From Melitaea cinxia (Eukaryota > Arthropoda > Insecta > Lepidoptera > Nymphalidae): a DNA stretch of 64,000 nt. The stretch is from positions 11,332,518-11,396,517 of the forward strand of contig NC_059417.1 of assembly GCF_905220565.1 (NCBI RefSeq), given 5' to 3'. Below, in pieces: positions 34,174 through 44,359 of the stretch (position 1 is its first letter; every line of letters begins with the position of its first letter). The translations under genes and the position numbers were made by a program. Below the pieces are notes generated by a model. It saw only the letters and a list, made by a program, of their open reading frames with translations. It was not told the DNA's origin and searched no databases.

Positions 34174-34464
34174 TGGGTAACACAAAAATAAAATCTTAGA
34201 TATTAAAAATAGCACGGTGTCGTCTCCTGTCAAAGATTTTCATTGTAATATGAAACTTTGAATAGTTACGGGTTTCTGTAAAGAGCTCACTATAGACGGC
34301 GCCACGGTTCGCTTAAACCGTAATTTGAAATTATCATATCGAAAATTTCGCTCGAGCGGGTGTATCGTTCCATAGCTTAATTGGCTAGAGCGCCGACACG
34401 GTACGTCGGAGACGCGGGTTCGAACCCCGCTGGAGCGGTCAATTTTTGATATGATATTCAAAAA
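34174..34464 (+). mobile_element. ~290 bp insert carrying a tRNA-like cassette
   Basis: This separates two in-phase parts of the LINE RT. It contains 'agctcactatagacggcgcc', then inverted blocks around a tRNA-like core: 'tatcatatcgaaaatt' before it and 'aatttttgatatgata' after it. A second copy lies at 57,125-57,345. The block 'gtaacacaaaaataaa' stands before the core here but after it in the other copy. Flanking bases offer only a 2 bp 'tg' duplication at best. Confidence 0.7.
34366..34437 (+). tRNA. tRNA-Thr(GGT)-like cloverleaf inside the insert
   Basis: All four stems can be drawn. The acceptor is CGTTCCA/TGGAGCG, the D stem GCTT/GAGC, the anticodon stem CCGAC/GTCGG and the T stem GCGGG/CCCGC with loop TTCGAAC. 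The 7-base anticodon loop ACGGTAC puts GGT at positions 34-36 (Thr), but position 33 is C instead of the near-universal T. A and B boxes for RNA polymerase III look intact. It sits in an inverted-repeat cassette within a dead LINE, and a decayed sister copy exists, so I treat it as tRNA-derived mobile DNA rather than a working host tRNA gene. Confidence 0.5.
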
Positions 34465-35433
34465 TGGTTAAACGTAATTGACGGCGTTCCACAAGGTGGC
34501 GTGTTGTCTCCTCTTCTTTTTTCGATCTTCATAAACTCTCTCGGTCCTCATATAACTTCTCCCTATCACCTGTATGCAGACGATCTCCAAATTTACTCTC
34601 ATGCAAAATTAGTGGACTTACCGACCTCTATAATTGAGTTGAATAATGACTTGGACAACATTCATAGTTGAAGTAAATCATACGGTTTAAACGTCAATCC
34701 TTCTAAGTGTCAAGTCATTATCATCGGTAGTTCAAAACTAGTGTCTCGAATTGACTGGTCACTTATACCACCCGTCATTTTTAATAGCACCGTTATTAAT
34801 TACAGCGATAAAGTAAAAAACCTCGGCATAATTTTTGACAGTCACCTCTCGTGGACGCATCAACTGAGTGAGTTAAGTCGCAAATTATTCGCAGCTATCA
34901 GATCCCTCCGCCGGCTTCAATATGTTCTTCCTATGCCTACCAAAATTGCGTTAGCACAGTCACTCCTACTACCGATTCTTGACTATGCTGATATTTGTTA
35001 CCTAGACCTTAAAGAGGAGCAGTTAAATAATCTTGAGCGCCTCCAGAATCTCTGCATACGGTTCATATTTGGTCTTCGCAAATATGACCATGTCTCCGAT
35101 TTTCGTAATCAACTCAAGTGGCTCCCTATCCGCTTTCGCAGGAATACTCACATCCTTTCTTTACTACATTGTGTACTTTTCCATCCAGATACACCGCGTT
35201 ATCTAAAAAATCGCTTTGAGTTTCTCTGTGACACTCATGAACGTTCCCTCAGGTCATCTTCAACCTTAACACTCAAAACTCCTTCTCATACTACTTCCTT
35301 TTATTCAAACTCCTTTTCTGTTAAAGCTGTACAACTTTGTAACTCTCTTCCTCTCTCTATAAGAAAAGCTCAATCTCTTGCCTGTTTTAAAAAATATCTA
35401 AAGGCGCATTTTTTGTCACTAAATACTTCATAA

Positions 35434-35810
35434 TTATCATTATCAGCTCCATAAATATATATATTATGTAGTATTTGTTTATGTAGTATATATGTATATA
35501 TTTATTTGTATATATGTATGTGTATGTATATTGTGTGTATATGTATGTGTATATGTATATTTACTTCTATTAATATCGTACTGCTTGTTAACTATATGCC
35601 AATTCTTTATCAACTGTTTGTACACTTCCCTACCGCTTCTCTTTTTCTTCGCTATGTCCTATGCCCAAAGGTTGTCTGGAAGAAATCGCTCTTAGCGATA
35701 AGACCGCCTTTGTACATCTTTCTTTTCATGTATCACTTTTGTTGTAATGTTTCTTTGTGGTGTACAATAAAGAGTATTTATTATTATTATTATTATATAA
35801 TAATAAAAAA
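35434..35810 (+). mobile_element. LINE 3' untranslated region with ATT repeat tail
   Basis: After the ORF2 stop come TATG/TATA-rich DNA, 'cgctcttagcgataagaccg', 'cctttgtacatctttctttt' and 'gtggtgtacaataaagagta', then an ATT microsatellite. That is the usual 3' end of CR1-like lepidopteran LINEs. The small frames here are not genes. Confidence 0.65.
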
Positions 35811-36009
35811 TTATGTACAAGTTTAGTTTCGTTTTTTAAATGACTAAAAGTCTATAAAATGAGTTAAAGAGCACAAATATTCTACCAAAAATACACCAAT
35901 AAAATTTTGACAAATTACATACAAGACAAATCATACGAACCCCTCCCTTTTAGTAACTACCCTAATAGAGACGAATGTTACATAACTTCGTAATCTTATA
36001 CTATTAAAC

Positions 36010-36310
36010 GAGCAATTCTTGTATATATATATATATATATATATAATCTGGATCTCGGAAACGGCTCCAACGATTTTCATAAAATTTAGTATATAGGAGG
36101 TTTCGGGGGAGATAAATCTGTCTAGCTAGGATTCATTTTCAGAAAATGTCGTTTTATCCCTGTTTTCAGGGAGTGAAAAAAATATCGTTAGAATACGAAG
36201 GTAAATTTCGTATCTGTCAAGATAGTTGCAATAGCTCGGTGGGAAATCGGCCGGTCGGGATCAACCGAGAAGATCATGGTTCAAATCCCCATGTCCCTGA
36301 TCAATTATTT
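36010..36310 (+). repeat. TA microsatellite followed by a repeat with Pol III-like boxes
   Basis: A TA run (about 36,019-36,045) leads into 'tctggatctcggaaacggct', 'ccaacgattttcataaaatt' and 'atccctgttttcagggagtg'. It ends in a tRNA-like head with A-box 'tagctcggtggga' and B-box 'ggttcaaatcc' (36,230-36,300). Possibly a SINE of a third type, head-to-tail with another repeat. Confidence 0.4.
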
Positions 36311-36677
36311 TTTCTATTTTTTTTTTCTAATTGCACTCGTTATTTTTTATTTAAATAGGCAGTTCTTATTTTTTATTATTATGACAGTGAAATCGAAAAA
36401 TATTATTCATATTTTATCATTATTATTTTTAAATTATTTTTTATTTTTTATTTTTATTTATATTTTTTATTATTGTCGGTAAAAAAAATATTATTCATAT
36501 TTTATAAATATGTAATTCGTAAATATGATTTTCAAAAAAAAACACGATTTGTTGAAGCGCCTATCAGTTTTGAGAAGCAATTACTCTCATTCTTGTAATT
36601 GTGTATTTTATATCAATTTTTAATTTATCGTTATTTTTTATTTTTATTTTGTGTTAATTCATTATTAATAATTGTGT

Positions 36678-37020
36678 TTGCAGGCAAACGAAAAAAAAAT
36701 CGACTTCAATTACATCGACAGGTAATACAATGTAGGTACACGGAAAAATAGTCGATAAATACGCATTATCAAAGATTACTCCAAAAGTTGTAATCAGATC
36801 TCGATGAAATATGACCACATGATAAATATCGGCTTTCGATTAAGTTAAAAATCATCAAATTCAGTACACCCAGTAGTATGTTAAGTATTATGTAGTTAAT
36901 GTTAAGTTATGTGGATTTTCGAGAGTTTCCCTCGATTTCTCTAGGATCCCATCACCAGGATATCTTCTTTCCACCAAAAAAAGAATTATCAAAAAGTTAT
37001 CCCTGAACATACATTAATAT
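36678..37020. mobile_element. Family 5 element
   Basis: It opens 'ttgcaggcaaacgaaaaaaa' then 'atcgacttcaattacatcga', followed by the internal blocks 'tacgcattatcaaagattac' and 'atcggctttcgattaagtta' and the 'ctctaggatcccatcaccag' block. It stops where the family 7 element begins. Confidence 0.65.
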
Positions 37021-37021
37021 A

Positions 37022-37758
37022 TATACTAGCGACCCGCTCCGGCTTCGCACGGGTATAAAATATAATTATAGCCTATGTCATTCACTGAAAAAAAAATGAT
37101 TAAAATCGATCCAGTAGTTTTGATTTATTCATTACTGCCCGTGGCCCGCACGCGTTAACTTTAGAGTAAAAGCCGGCAGGAACTGCCGCAAACGCTACGT
37201 ACCGCAATTTTTAAATCTATAATATCTTCAAAAATATTTATTTAAATCATATACTGCACAGGGCCATATAGATCTATATTAAATCAACAATGTATTTAAG
37301 GTATTTAATTAGATAAGGATTAATGCTGTATTGATTAAAATCGTTTTGAAAATTAGCCATTATTTGTCGTAAAAAGTAAATGACAAAAAAATGTTATTGT
37401 GGGATATTCATAAGAGATAGACATATATACCATAGCGGAGTTTTCTGTAGAACTTTTCAATGTGTATAATACTTAGTACATTATTTTGATAAATCTCGTA
37501 GGGTTCAGGCTGCGTTTGCAATGTAAGCGGAAAAATTGTAATTATTTACGACATCACAATAGAAACCTCAAAAATAACAGTATATCTCCACTATTTAATG
37601 GATGTTATTATAGATATAAACCTTCCTCTTCAATCACTCTATCTATTAAAAAAACCGCATGAGCATCCGTTGCGAAGTTTTAAAGATTTAAGCATACATA
37701 GGTACATAGGGACAGAGAAAGCGACTTTGTTTTATACTATGTAGTGATATATATATCG
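37022..37758 (+). mobile_element. Family 7 element (~735 bp)
   Basis: It starts 'ctagcgacccgctccggctt' 'cgcacgggtat' and ends at 'tactatgtagtgatat'. It is the inverted partner of 23,938-24,650. There is no open frame. Confidence 0.7.
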
Positions 37759-37977
37759 CAACTTCGGTGCAACAAAGTCACAACAGCTTATTTCTTAATT
37801 TTACAGGAGAGGACTTTTTTTTTTTTTTTTTCGTTTTTACTTCCTCATTTCTGGATTATTATTTGGATTATGGTAGGTTTGAAATCTTTATAAAATTAAT
37901 AGTTTACTTTCTTTGCTATAGTTTAAAAATCTTATATTAAATTATCAAAAAGTCCTAATAAAAGACATAACAAAATA

Positions 37978-39582
37978 ATTGTGTTTGCTCGCAAACGAAA
38001 AAAAAACCGACTTCAATTACATCGAAGAGTAATACAACGTAGATCGACGAAAAAATAGTAATACTTTGTTCGTATTCCATATAACGCGACATTATAAAAT
38101 TGTAGAATTATATAATGTTCTACTGTTATTTCTAACATTTTGTTAGCGATTGTAGGCAGAAAATTCATAAAAAGCCCGTCGTCGATTCGCGCGAAGCGCT
38201 GATATCGCTTATTACGGCGGGTTTTTTAGTTGAAGCGGATTTATATTGAATTACGGTTTATGTCTTTTTTATTAAAAATATGTAATGTTCATGTTTTCAC
38301 ACAGCTCCGATGCACGACTGGAGTTTACCCCTTCAGATCAACTGTCTAAATAGGCACAAAAAGGCTTACTAGTCTAAGAAATATATTATTACTATATCAA
38401 ATTGTAAATAAATGAATACAATAACGCCATCTATCGGAACCTAATTGCGTTATTAGAAAACGTCTGAACGCCATCTCTAACAAGGTCATTCGTTCAGTAG
38501 ATTTTACTGTTCAATTTTTTCATTCCGGGGCCTTAAATGAAAATCGATTCTTAAGGAGAAAACTCCAAAAACAGTCAAGTAAATACGCCATATCAGATAT
38601 AGCTCAAAAAGTTCGAGTCAAATCTCAATTATATTTAAATGGGACCACATGACAAGCACCACCTATCGATTAAAAAAAGAATCATCGATATCGGTCCACC
38701 CAGTAAAATAGTAATGAGGTTAATATAACGTTGGTCGACGTAAAATAGCCAAGTAAATACCCAGTATTAGCGATAACTCAAAAATTAAAAGCTCAAATAT
38801 ATTTATAACGAATAAACTGCTACTCTCTACTCTAGTGGAATATTGTAATTTGATCGATAGTGAACGAAGTAATTTCATTACATTTTGATAGATGGCGTTG
38901 TGGCAAAGTATTGAACATGACCACAGTCGTCTTAACATCGTCATGTAAATACGTGTCATCAAAGATTACTCAAAAATTGCTCATTATATCTCAATCATAT
39001 TTAAAACGGACGACATGACAAGTATTAGCTTTTGATTTATACAAAAAAGATCAAAATCAGTGCACCCAGTAAAAAGATATAACGTATAATACAACGTAGG
39101 GTGACGAAAATAATGTCAAGTAAATACGCGTTATCAAAGATTAATCAAAAAGTAGTTATCAGATCTCGATAAAATTTATATGTGACCACATGATAAACAT
39201 CAGCTTTCGATTAAAGTAAAAATTATCAAAATCGATACACCCAGTAAAAAGTTATTGCGGATTTTCAAGAGTTTCTCTCGATTTCTCTGGGATCCCATCA
39301 TCAGATCCTGGTTTCCTTATCATGGTACCAAACTAGGGATATCCCCTTTCCAACAAAAAAAGAATTATCAAAATCGGTACACCCAGTAGAAAGTTATGTG
39401 GTATAATACAACGTAGGTCGACGAAAAAAGCGTCAAGTAAAAACGCATTATTAGATATAATTCGAAAAGTAGTTGTTAGATCTCAAATAAATTTAAATGG
39501 GACCAATCGGCACACACCACCTTTCGATTAAAACAAAATTTGTCGAAATCGGTCTACCTGGTCAAAAGTTCTGATGTAACAT

Positions 39583-39621
<39 letters not shown>

Positions 39622-39785
39622 GTCGAATTGAGAACCTCCTCCTTTTTTGGAAGTCGGTTAAAAAGTGTCCTGAATTGTGACTTTGTTCCACCGAAGGTGC
39701 GATATATATATACTGAGTTTCCTTCAGCCGAATTGAGTAACCTCCTCCTTTTTTGAAGTCGGTTAAAAAAGAGTTCATCCAAACC
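37978..39785. mobile_element. Compound cluster of family 5 elements
   Basis: It begins 'gtgtttgctcgcaaacgaaa' + 'accgacttcaattacatcga' and contains at least four successive rounds of the internal blocks ('caaatctcaattatatttaa', 'accacatgataaacatcagc', 'ggtacacccagtagaaagtt'). It ends twice with 'acctcctccttttttg' + 'gaagtcggtta' (39,632-39,660 and 39,739-39,768). It includes an A-run at 39,588-39,617. It is probably nested or tandem insertions of the same family. Confidence 0.65.
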
Positions 39786-40167
39786 GGCAGCGAATCATTT
39801 TAACTCTCTCTTCTACTACTAATCCTTCACGATTTACTAAAAATACCGAGCGGAGCTCGGTCACCCAGGTACTACCTATTATGTAACCTAAATGTACTAA
39901 CGATCTTCAATATCTAGCCTACATCCCGTTGTCATGGAAACACAGCATCCAGACAGAGTAGGGTATAAACGGTGGTCTCTCTCTAACACGTAGGAAATTT
40001 TTGACGGCACGCCCCTGACGAAGCTAGGTGGGTTGGAAGGCGAGTAAAACTGTTTGTAGTTGAAAATAGTTAACTAATAGTCAATAGTGGTGATTTAAGT
40101 TAAATATAAAACTGTTTAAATACATTTAATATTTTTATTTAGTAATTAGGACTTAAATAGTTATACG

Positions 40168-40515
40168 CTTCAGCCTGTAATGTCCCACTACTGGGCATAG
40201 GCCTCTTTCTCCATGTAGGAGAAGGATCAGAGCTTAAACCACCACGCTGCTCCAACGCGGGTTGGCAGATATATTACCTACTATGAGTAACGATCGCTAT
40301 CAGGTGTTCATGATAACAAACGGGACCGGCGGTTTAATGTGCTCTCCGAGGCACGGTGGGGAGACCCACGAGGACTGCACAAACACCCAGACCACGGAAA
40401 ACACCTGTATGGCCAATACAAATGTTTATTATGTGCGGGGATCGAACCCGCAACCGCCAGCGCAACAGGTACAATCCATGGCTGTAACCGTTGCGCCAAT
40501 GCGGCGTCAAAATAG
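40168..40515 (-). mobile_element. tRNA-headed SINE, family A (full copy)
   Basis: On the minus strand it has the head 'cgccgcattggcgcaacggt' and 'tgttgcgctggcggttgcgg' with B box 'ggttcgatccccgc'. The body then includes 'ggccatacaggtgttttccg', and the tail 'ggcctatgcccagtagtggg' is followed by 'acattacaggctgaagcg'. This is the best-preserved copy. The 94-residue plus-strand frame is a by-product. Confidence 0.8.
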
Positions 40516-40519
40516 TTAC

Positions 40520-41145
40520 ATAAAAAAAGTATTTTTTCCTTTATAAGTAGTTCATTTTTATACATAAGTATTGTTGGTTCCCACTATTTGAATATGTTAA
40601 TACCTATACTCATAGTAGGAGGCTCTTCCCTTATACAATTACTAAGTACAACAAAATATTACTTACCAAGTTTATCACAGTAACATTTCGTGTATCATGT
40701 TTTAAAACCAAACGTTTGTGAACATGGATTTTAACTAGGTACCCTTTCATGAAAAAATTATCAGAACATAAATATTTTCTAATATAATAAAAATATTGCC
40801 AAGACAAACCGATGTAACACGCGTTACAAAAATATTACTAGATCTAACGAAGAAACAATCACAACTTAACTCCATAATAAAATATTAATAAGTAATAAAT
40901 TACACAAGTTTGAGTTCACTAACCTACATCTTAAGACATTTTGTCTTGCCACTTGGAAATATTTAAAACCGTTGATACTGCTCGTCTGTGTTATCCAGTA
41001 GTGATTAGTTTTTCTTCGTCAATTGTCTACAGATTATAAAAACTAATTTTTAATAGGTCTTGTTTGTCTTTAAAGTTAAACGTTTTTAAAAGAGGAAAAA
41101 AATTGTTAGTACATATTTAAAATAAAATTACTACATTTCACAGTA
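40520..41145. other. Intergenic DNA, nothing recognised
   Basis: AT-rich, apparently unique sequence lying between the two inverted arms of family 5 DNA. Confidence 0.4.
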
Positions 41146-41149
41146 CTTT

Positions 41150-41690
41150 TTAACCGACTTCCAAAAAAAGGAGGAGGTTCTCAATTCGACTGTATTTTTT
41201 TTTTTTTAATGTATGTTACATCAGAACTTTTGACCGGGTGGACCGATTTCGACAAATTTTGTTTTAATCGAAAGGTGGTGTGTGCCAATTGGTCCCATTT
41301 AAATTTATTTGAGATCTAACAACTACTTTTCTAGTTATATCTAATAATGCGTTTTTACTTGACGCTTTTTTCGTCGACCTACGTTGTATTATACCGCATA
41401 ACTTTCTACTGGATGTACCGATTTTGATAATTCTTTTTATGTTGGAAAGGGGATATCCCTAGTTTGGTACCATGATAAGGAAACCAGGATCTGATGATGG
41501 GATCCTAGAGAAATCGAGGGGAAACTCTCGAAAATCCGCAATAACTTTTTACTGGGTGTATCGATTTTGATAATTTTTAATTTAATCGAAAGCTGATGTT
41601 TATCATGTAGTTAGTAGTGTACGTTGTATTACTTGTCGATGTAATTGAAGTCGGTTTTTTTCGTTTGCGAGCAAACACAATTATTAAGTA
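41150..41690. mobile_element. Family 5 element, inverted relative to 39,190-39,662
   Basis: It starts 'ttaaccgacttccaaaaaaa' and 'ggaggaggttctcaattcga', and includes 'ggtaccatgataaggaaacc' and 'gacgcttttttcgtcgacct'. It ends with 'aattgaagtcggtttttttc' + 'gtttgcgagcaaacacaa'. It matches the other arm almost base for base over about 430 bp. Confidence 0.75.
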
Positions 41691-41694
41691 CATA

Positions 41695-42955
41695 TTCGAA
41701 AGTGATTTTGTAACTATTTCTTCGCCTAACATTTTTTATTCACATTTTCATAAATGTTGTAAGAATAATCGAATATTAAACCTTCATCATTGTTTAACTC
41801 TTCACAATCCTTAAATGATTTTTTTCTAAACCAAGATTAAATAAACTCTAAACTACAGTTAAAATAAAGTGAACCGGCCTATCCTGTTTCCAGACTGTAT
41901 TGATCTGGAGCGACGACCTAGCTCAGAACCTAACTTTAGCAAACTATAGCTACTATGGCTGTGTTGCTAGACTCATGCGGGTTTTACAAATTAAAAGCCA
42001 TCGCGGAATACGTCAGACGTGCATTATTAAGTAGTTTAGTCAAAGGGATTTTAAATTATATGAAAAGCTGTTTTACATTAATCGTTTTATGTTTTTTTTA
42101 TTCTCAGTCAGTACGGACGTTCGATTATTTTTTTCAGCCACTACGTTTTTTTAATTTCAGATAATAATTTAAAAAGTAGGTAGGGTTTTGTTCATTATTG
42201 CATGAGGTCTTTTCCCATAGTTTTCATATTGTATATTAAATATTATTGTTAATTTTATGAGAATTACGTAGTTTGAGTATGTACCTATTATTAAATTCAA
42301 TAATTTCATTACGTAACTAACTGCGTCTGCACTTGAAAGTCAGGATAAAAAGTACAGAGATCAATACAGTTTTTGTGTAAAACAGTAAGAGGTCCATTCT
42401 TTTAAATAACTTTTCTATAAGAACAAACACAAATATAATATTAATTAATTAATTATAATACTAAATGTATTTTTATATTAAAGAGACAAGAAAAGTTTGA
42501 AAATAAATAAAATCTGATTAAAAAAAAAACATCTGAGTAACAGATGTTCAAAGAATTTTTTTCAATATTTGGTAGTGGACACTGGTCTTGCCCCATTCTT
42601 TCAATATGGCGTATTCGAGCAACGGTAATTATAAAAAGCATCGTATTGTATTCTGATACATCCATAAAAAGGAACATACAGTTACGTATAATATTAAGGA
42701 TAATATATAACAATATTTTTAATATATAGAGAACTTTCCTGGTTTCACATATATAAATAAGTCATAAGAATAATCTCAGACATACACCAAAAAAAAAAAA
42801 AAAAAAATTAAACAGCACAGCAAAGTTTCCGAATGAGATTTTCGAATTGAGCGAAATGTTGACAGTAGCATATTGAACGCTGCTAACAAGCGGGGTACTA
42901 TTTTTATAAGGCTTTAGTCATAATAATTGCTTTATTTTGATGTAATAGGTAAATA
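41695..42955. other. AT-rich intergenic DNA
   Basis: No gene is seen. There is an A-run near 42,790-42,807. Several short frames (41,955-42,164; 42,453-42,729) show no recognisable features. Confidence 0.4.
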
Positions 42956-42964
42956 AAAATAATT

Positions 42965-43105
42965 TTTAACAAAAAAAAAAAACCGACTTCAAACAGGAAA
43001 CTAAAAAGTGAAAAATAAATTTACTTAGTACAAAGTAATTCGTATTTTGATTTAGTTAATCAGAAATGATTAAATAAATATTTTATAATTTTGAAGTCGG
43101 TGCCA
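42965..43105. mobile_element. Short family 5-like element with matching ends
   Basis: It runs from 'aaaccgacttcaaacaggaa' to 'ataattttgaagtcggtgcc', so the 'accgacttcaaa' and 'ttttgaagtcggt' ends face each other over about 130 bp. This is a plausible deletion derivative. Confidence 0.5.
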
Positions 43106-43337
43106 AGTTAAATAATAACTACTCTAGTATCTACTCGTAAGTTGTACTTAGTTTTCTTTCATAATTTGTTTCATTGACTGTTAGGTTGAATACTGTTATT
43201 ACTCTGTTATTGTTTTGACATAATTATCTAATAATATTTTTTGTACTTGTGTATGTGTTGTTTGTATTTGTTATTGTAGCCAGGTTGTTTTAGTATTTAC
43301 TTGGCACCAACTTCAAAATTATAAAATATTCAATAAT

Positions 43338-43800
43338 GTTCAAACAGCAGGGAATTGGTATAAGTCGCTGAAGAGTTCCCTCGACTATCTTTCTTCTCCA
43401 TCATCAGACTGAAATGGCACTTAAATCTCATATATATGCAAAGTTCTCAGCAATAGAAACGAATTATGTTCAAACAGCAGGTAATTGCTATAAGTCGTTG
43501 AAGAGTACCCTCGACTATCTGTCGTCTCCATCATCAGACTGAAATGGCACTTATAACTCATACATATGTAAAGTTCTCATCAATAGAAACGAATTAAGTT
43601 CAAACAGCAGGTAATTGATATAAATCGTTAAAGAGTTCCCTCGACTAACTTTTGCCTCCATCATCAGACTGTAATGGCACTTATAACTCATACAGGTGCA
43701 AAGTTCTCATCAATAGAAACGAATTAAGTTCAAAAAGCAGGTAATTGCTATAAATTGTTGAAGAGTTCCCTCGACTATCTTTCTTCTCCATCATCAGATC
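43338..43800. repeat. Tandem repeat, 130 bp unit, about 3.6 copies
   Basis: Units start at 43,338, 43,468, 43,598 and 43,728, each opening 'gttcaaacagcagg' and containing 'gagttccctcgactatcttt' and 'tccatcatcagactgaaatg'. The period is exactly 130 with about 5-10% divergence. The 'ccctcga...catcatcaga' part resembles the family 5 internal block, and family 5 sequence resumes at 43,880, so the array probably grew inside such an element. Confidence 0.85.
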
Positions 43801-43879
43801 GACTCCAGACCTTTATTAAATAGTAGTACTTTATAGTAATTAATGAAAACATGATTAAATTTACTAGTCACCGTTACGA

Positions 43880-44090
43880 TTTTTGAAAGTTTCCCTCGAT
43901 TTCTCTGGGATCCCATCATCAGATCCTGGTTTCCTTATCATGGTACCAAACTATGAATATCTCCTTTCCAACAAAAAAAGAATTATCAAAATCGGTTCAT
44001 AAACGAAGAAGTTATCTCCGAACATACATAAAAAAAAAAAATATATAATTATTAATAAAAGTAATTTTTTTGAAGTCGGTTAATAAAAAG
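43880..44090. mobile_element. Family 5 3' part
   Basis: It has 'tgaaagtttccctcgatttc', 'tctgggatcccatcatcaga' and 'aattatcaaaatcggttcat', ending 'tttttttgaagtcggttaat'. Confidence 0.65.
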
Positions 44091-44359
44091 ATATTTACAT
44101 AAAATGGCTTTATTTTTTATGTCTAGGAGTCAAATGAAAAAAAAATCTTTTTTAAACAAAAAGAAAATAGAAAATTGTCGCGGCCTTACCATTGAATTTG
44201 TCTGATTACACATAAAAAAAAGATACACTGAAAGAAATTTTGTGGATAATAATTAAATTTATTAATAAATAAATAGTAAATGTCCTTGTTTATTTTATTA
44301 TACCTAATTAAAAATACAGTCGAATTAATAACCTCCTCGTTTTTGAATTCAACCAAAAA

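Larger units (their letters stand above)
32201..35433 (+). pseudogene. CR1/Jockey-type LINE ORF2 (endonuclease-reverse transcriptase), interrupted
   Basis: The enzyme nicks target DNA and copies the element's RNA into it. The first part (32,201 to about 34,173) reads without stops. It holds an APE-type endonuclease ('IIHINAQSI', 'LVSESWL', 'VVMGDFNT', 'SYHDLIFLSY') and then the RT palm ('IIPLPKKP', 'RPISILPFLSKVLERL', 'NPYQSGYRKGHSTATA', 'LLDFSNAFNTVD'). An insert of about 290 bp (34,174-34,464) splits it at a Trp codon. The frame resumes in phase with 'DGVPQGGVLSPLLF' and the catalytic 'YADD' (34,573-34,584), meets one TGA at 34,670-34,672 where relatives have Trp, then runs to 35,433 through the thumb and C-terminal region ('LPILDYADICYLDL', 'LERLQNLCIRFIFGL'). 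It is otherwise well preserved, so it died recently. I favour a CR1/Jockey-group placement, but not a named family. Confidence 0.85.

Noticed and set aside
38160..38235. Bacterial-style terminator-like stem ('gcccgtcg' ... 'cggcggg' + T-run)
   Set aside because: The context is eukaryotic; it is a chance or repeat-derived imperfect stem.
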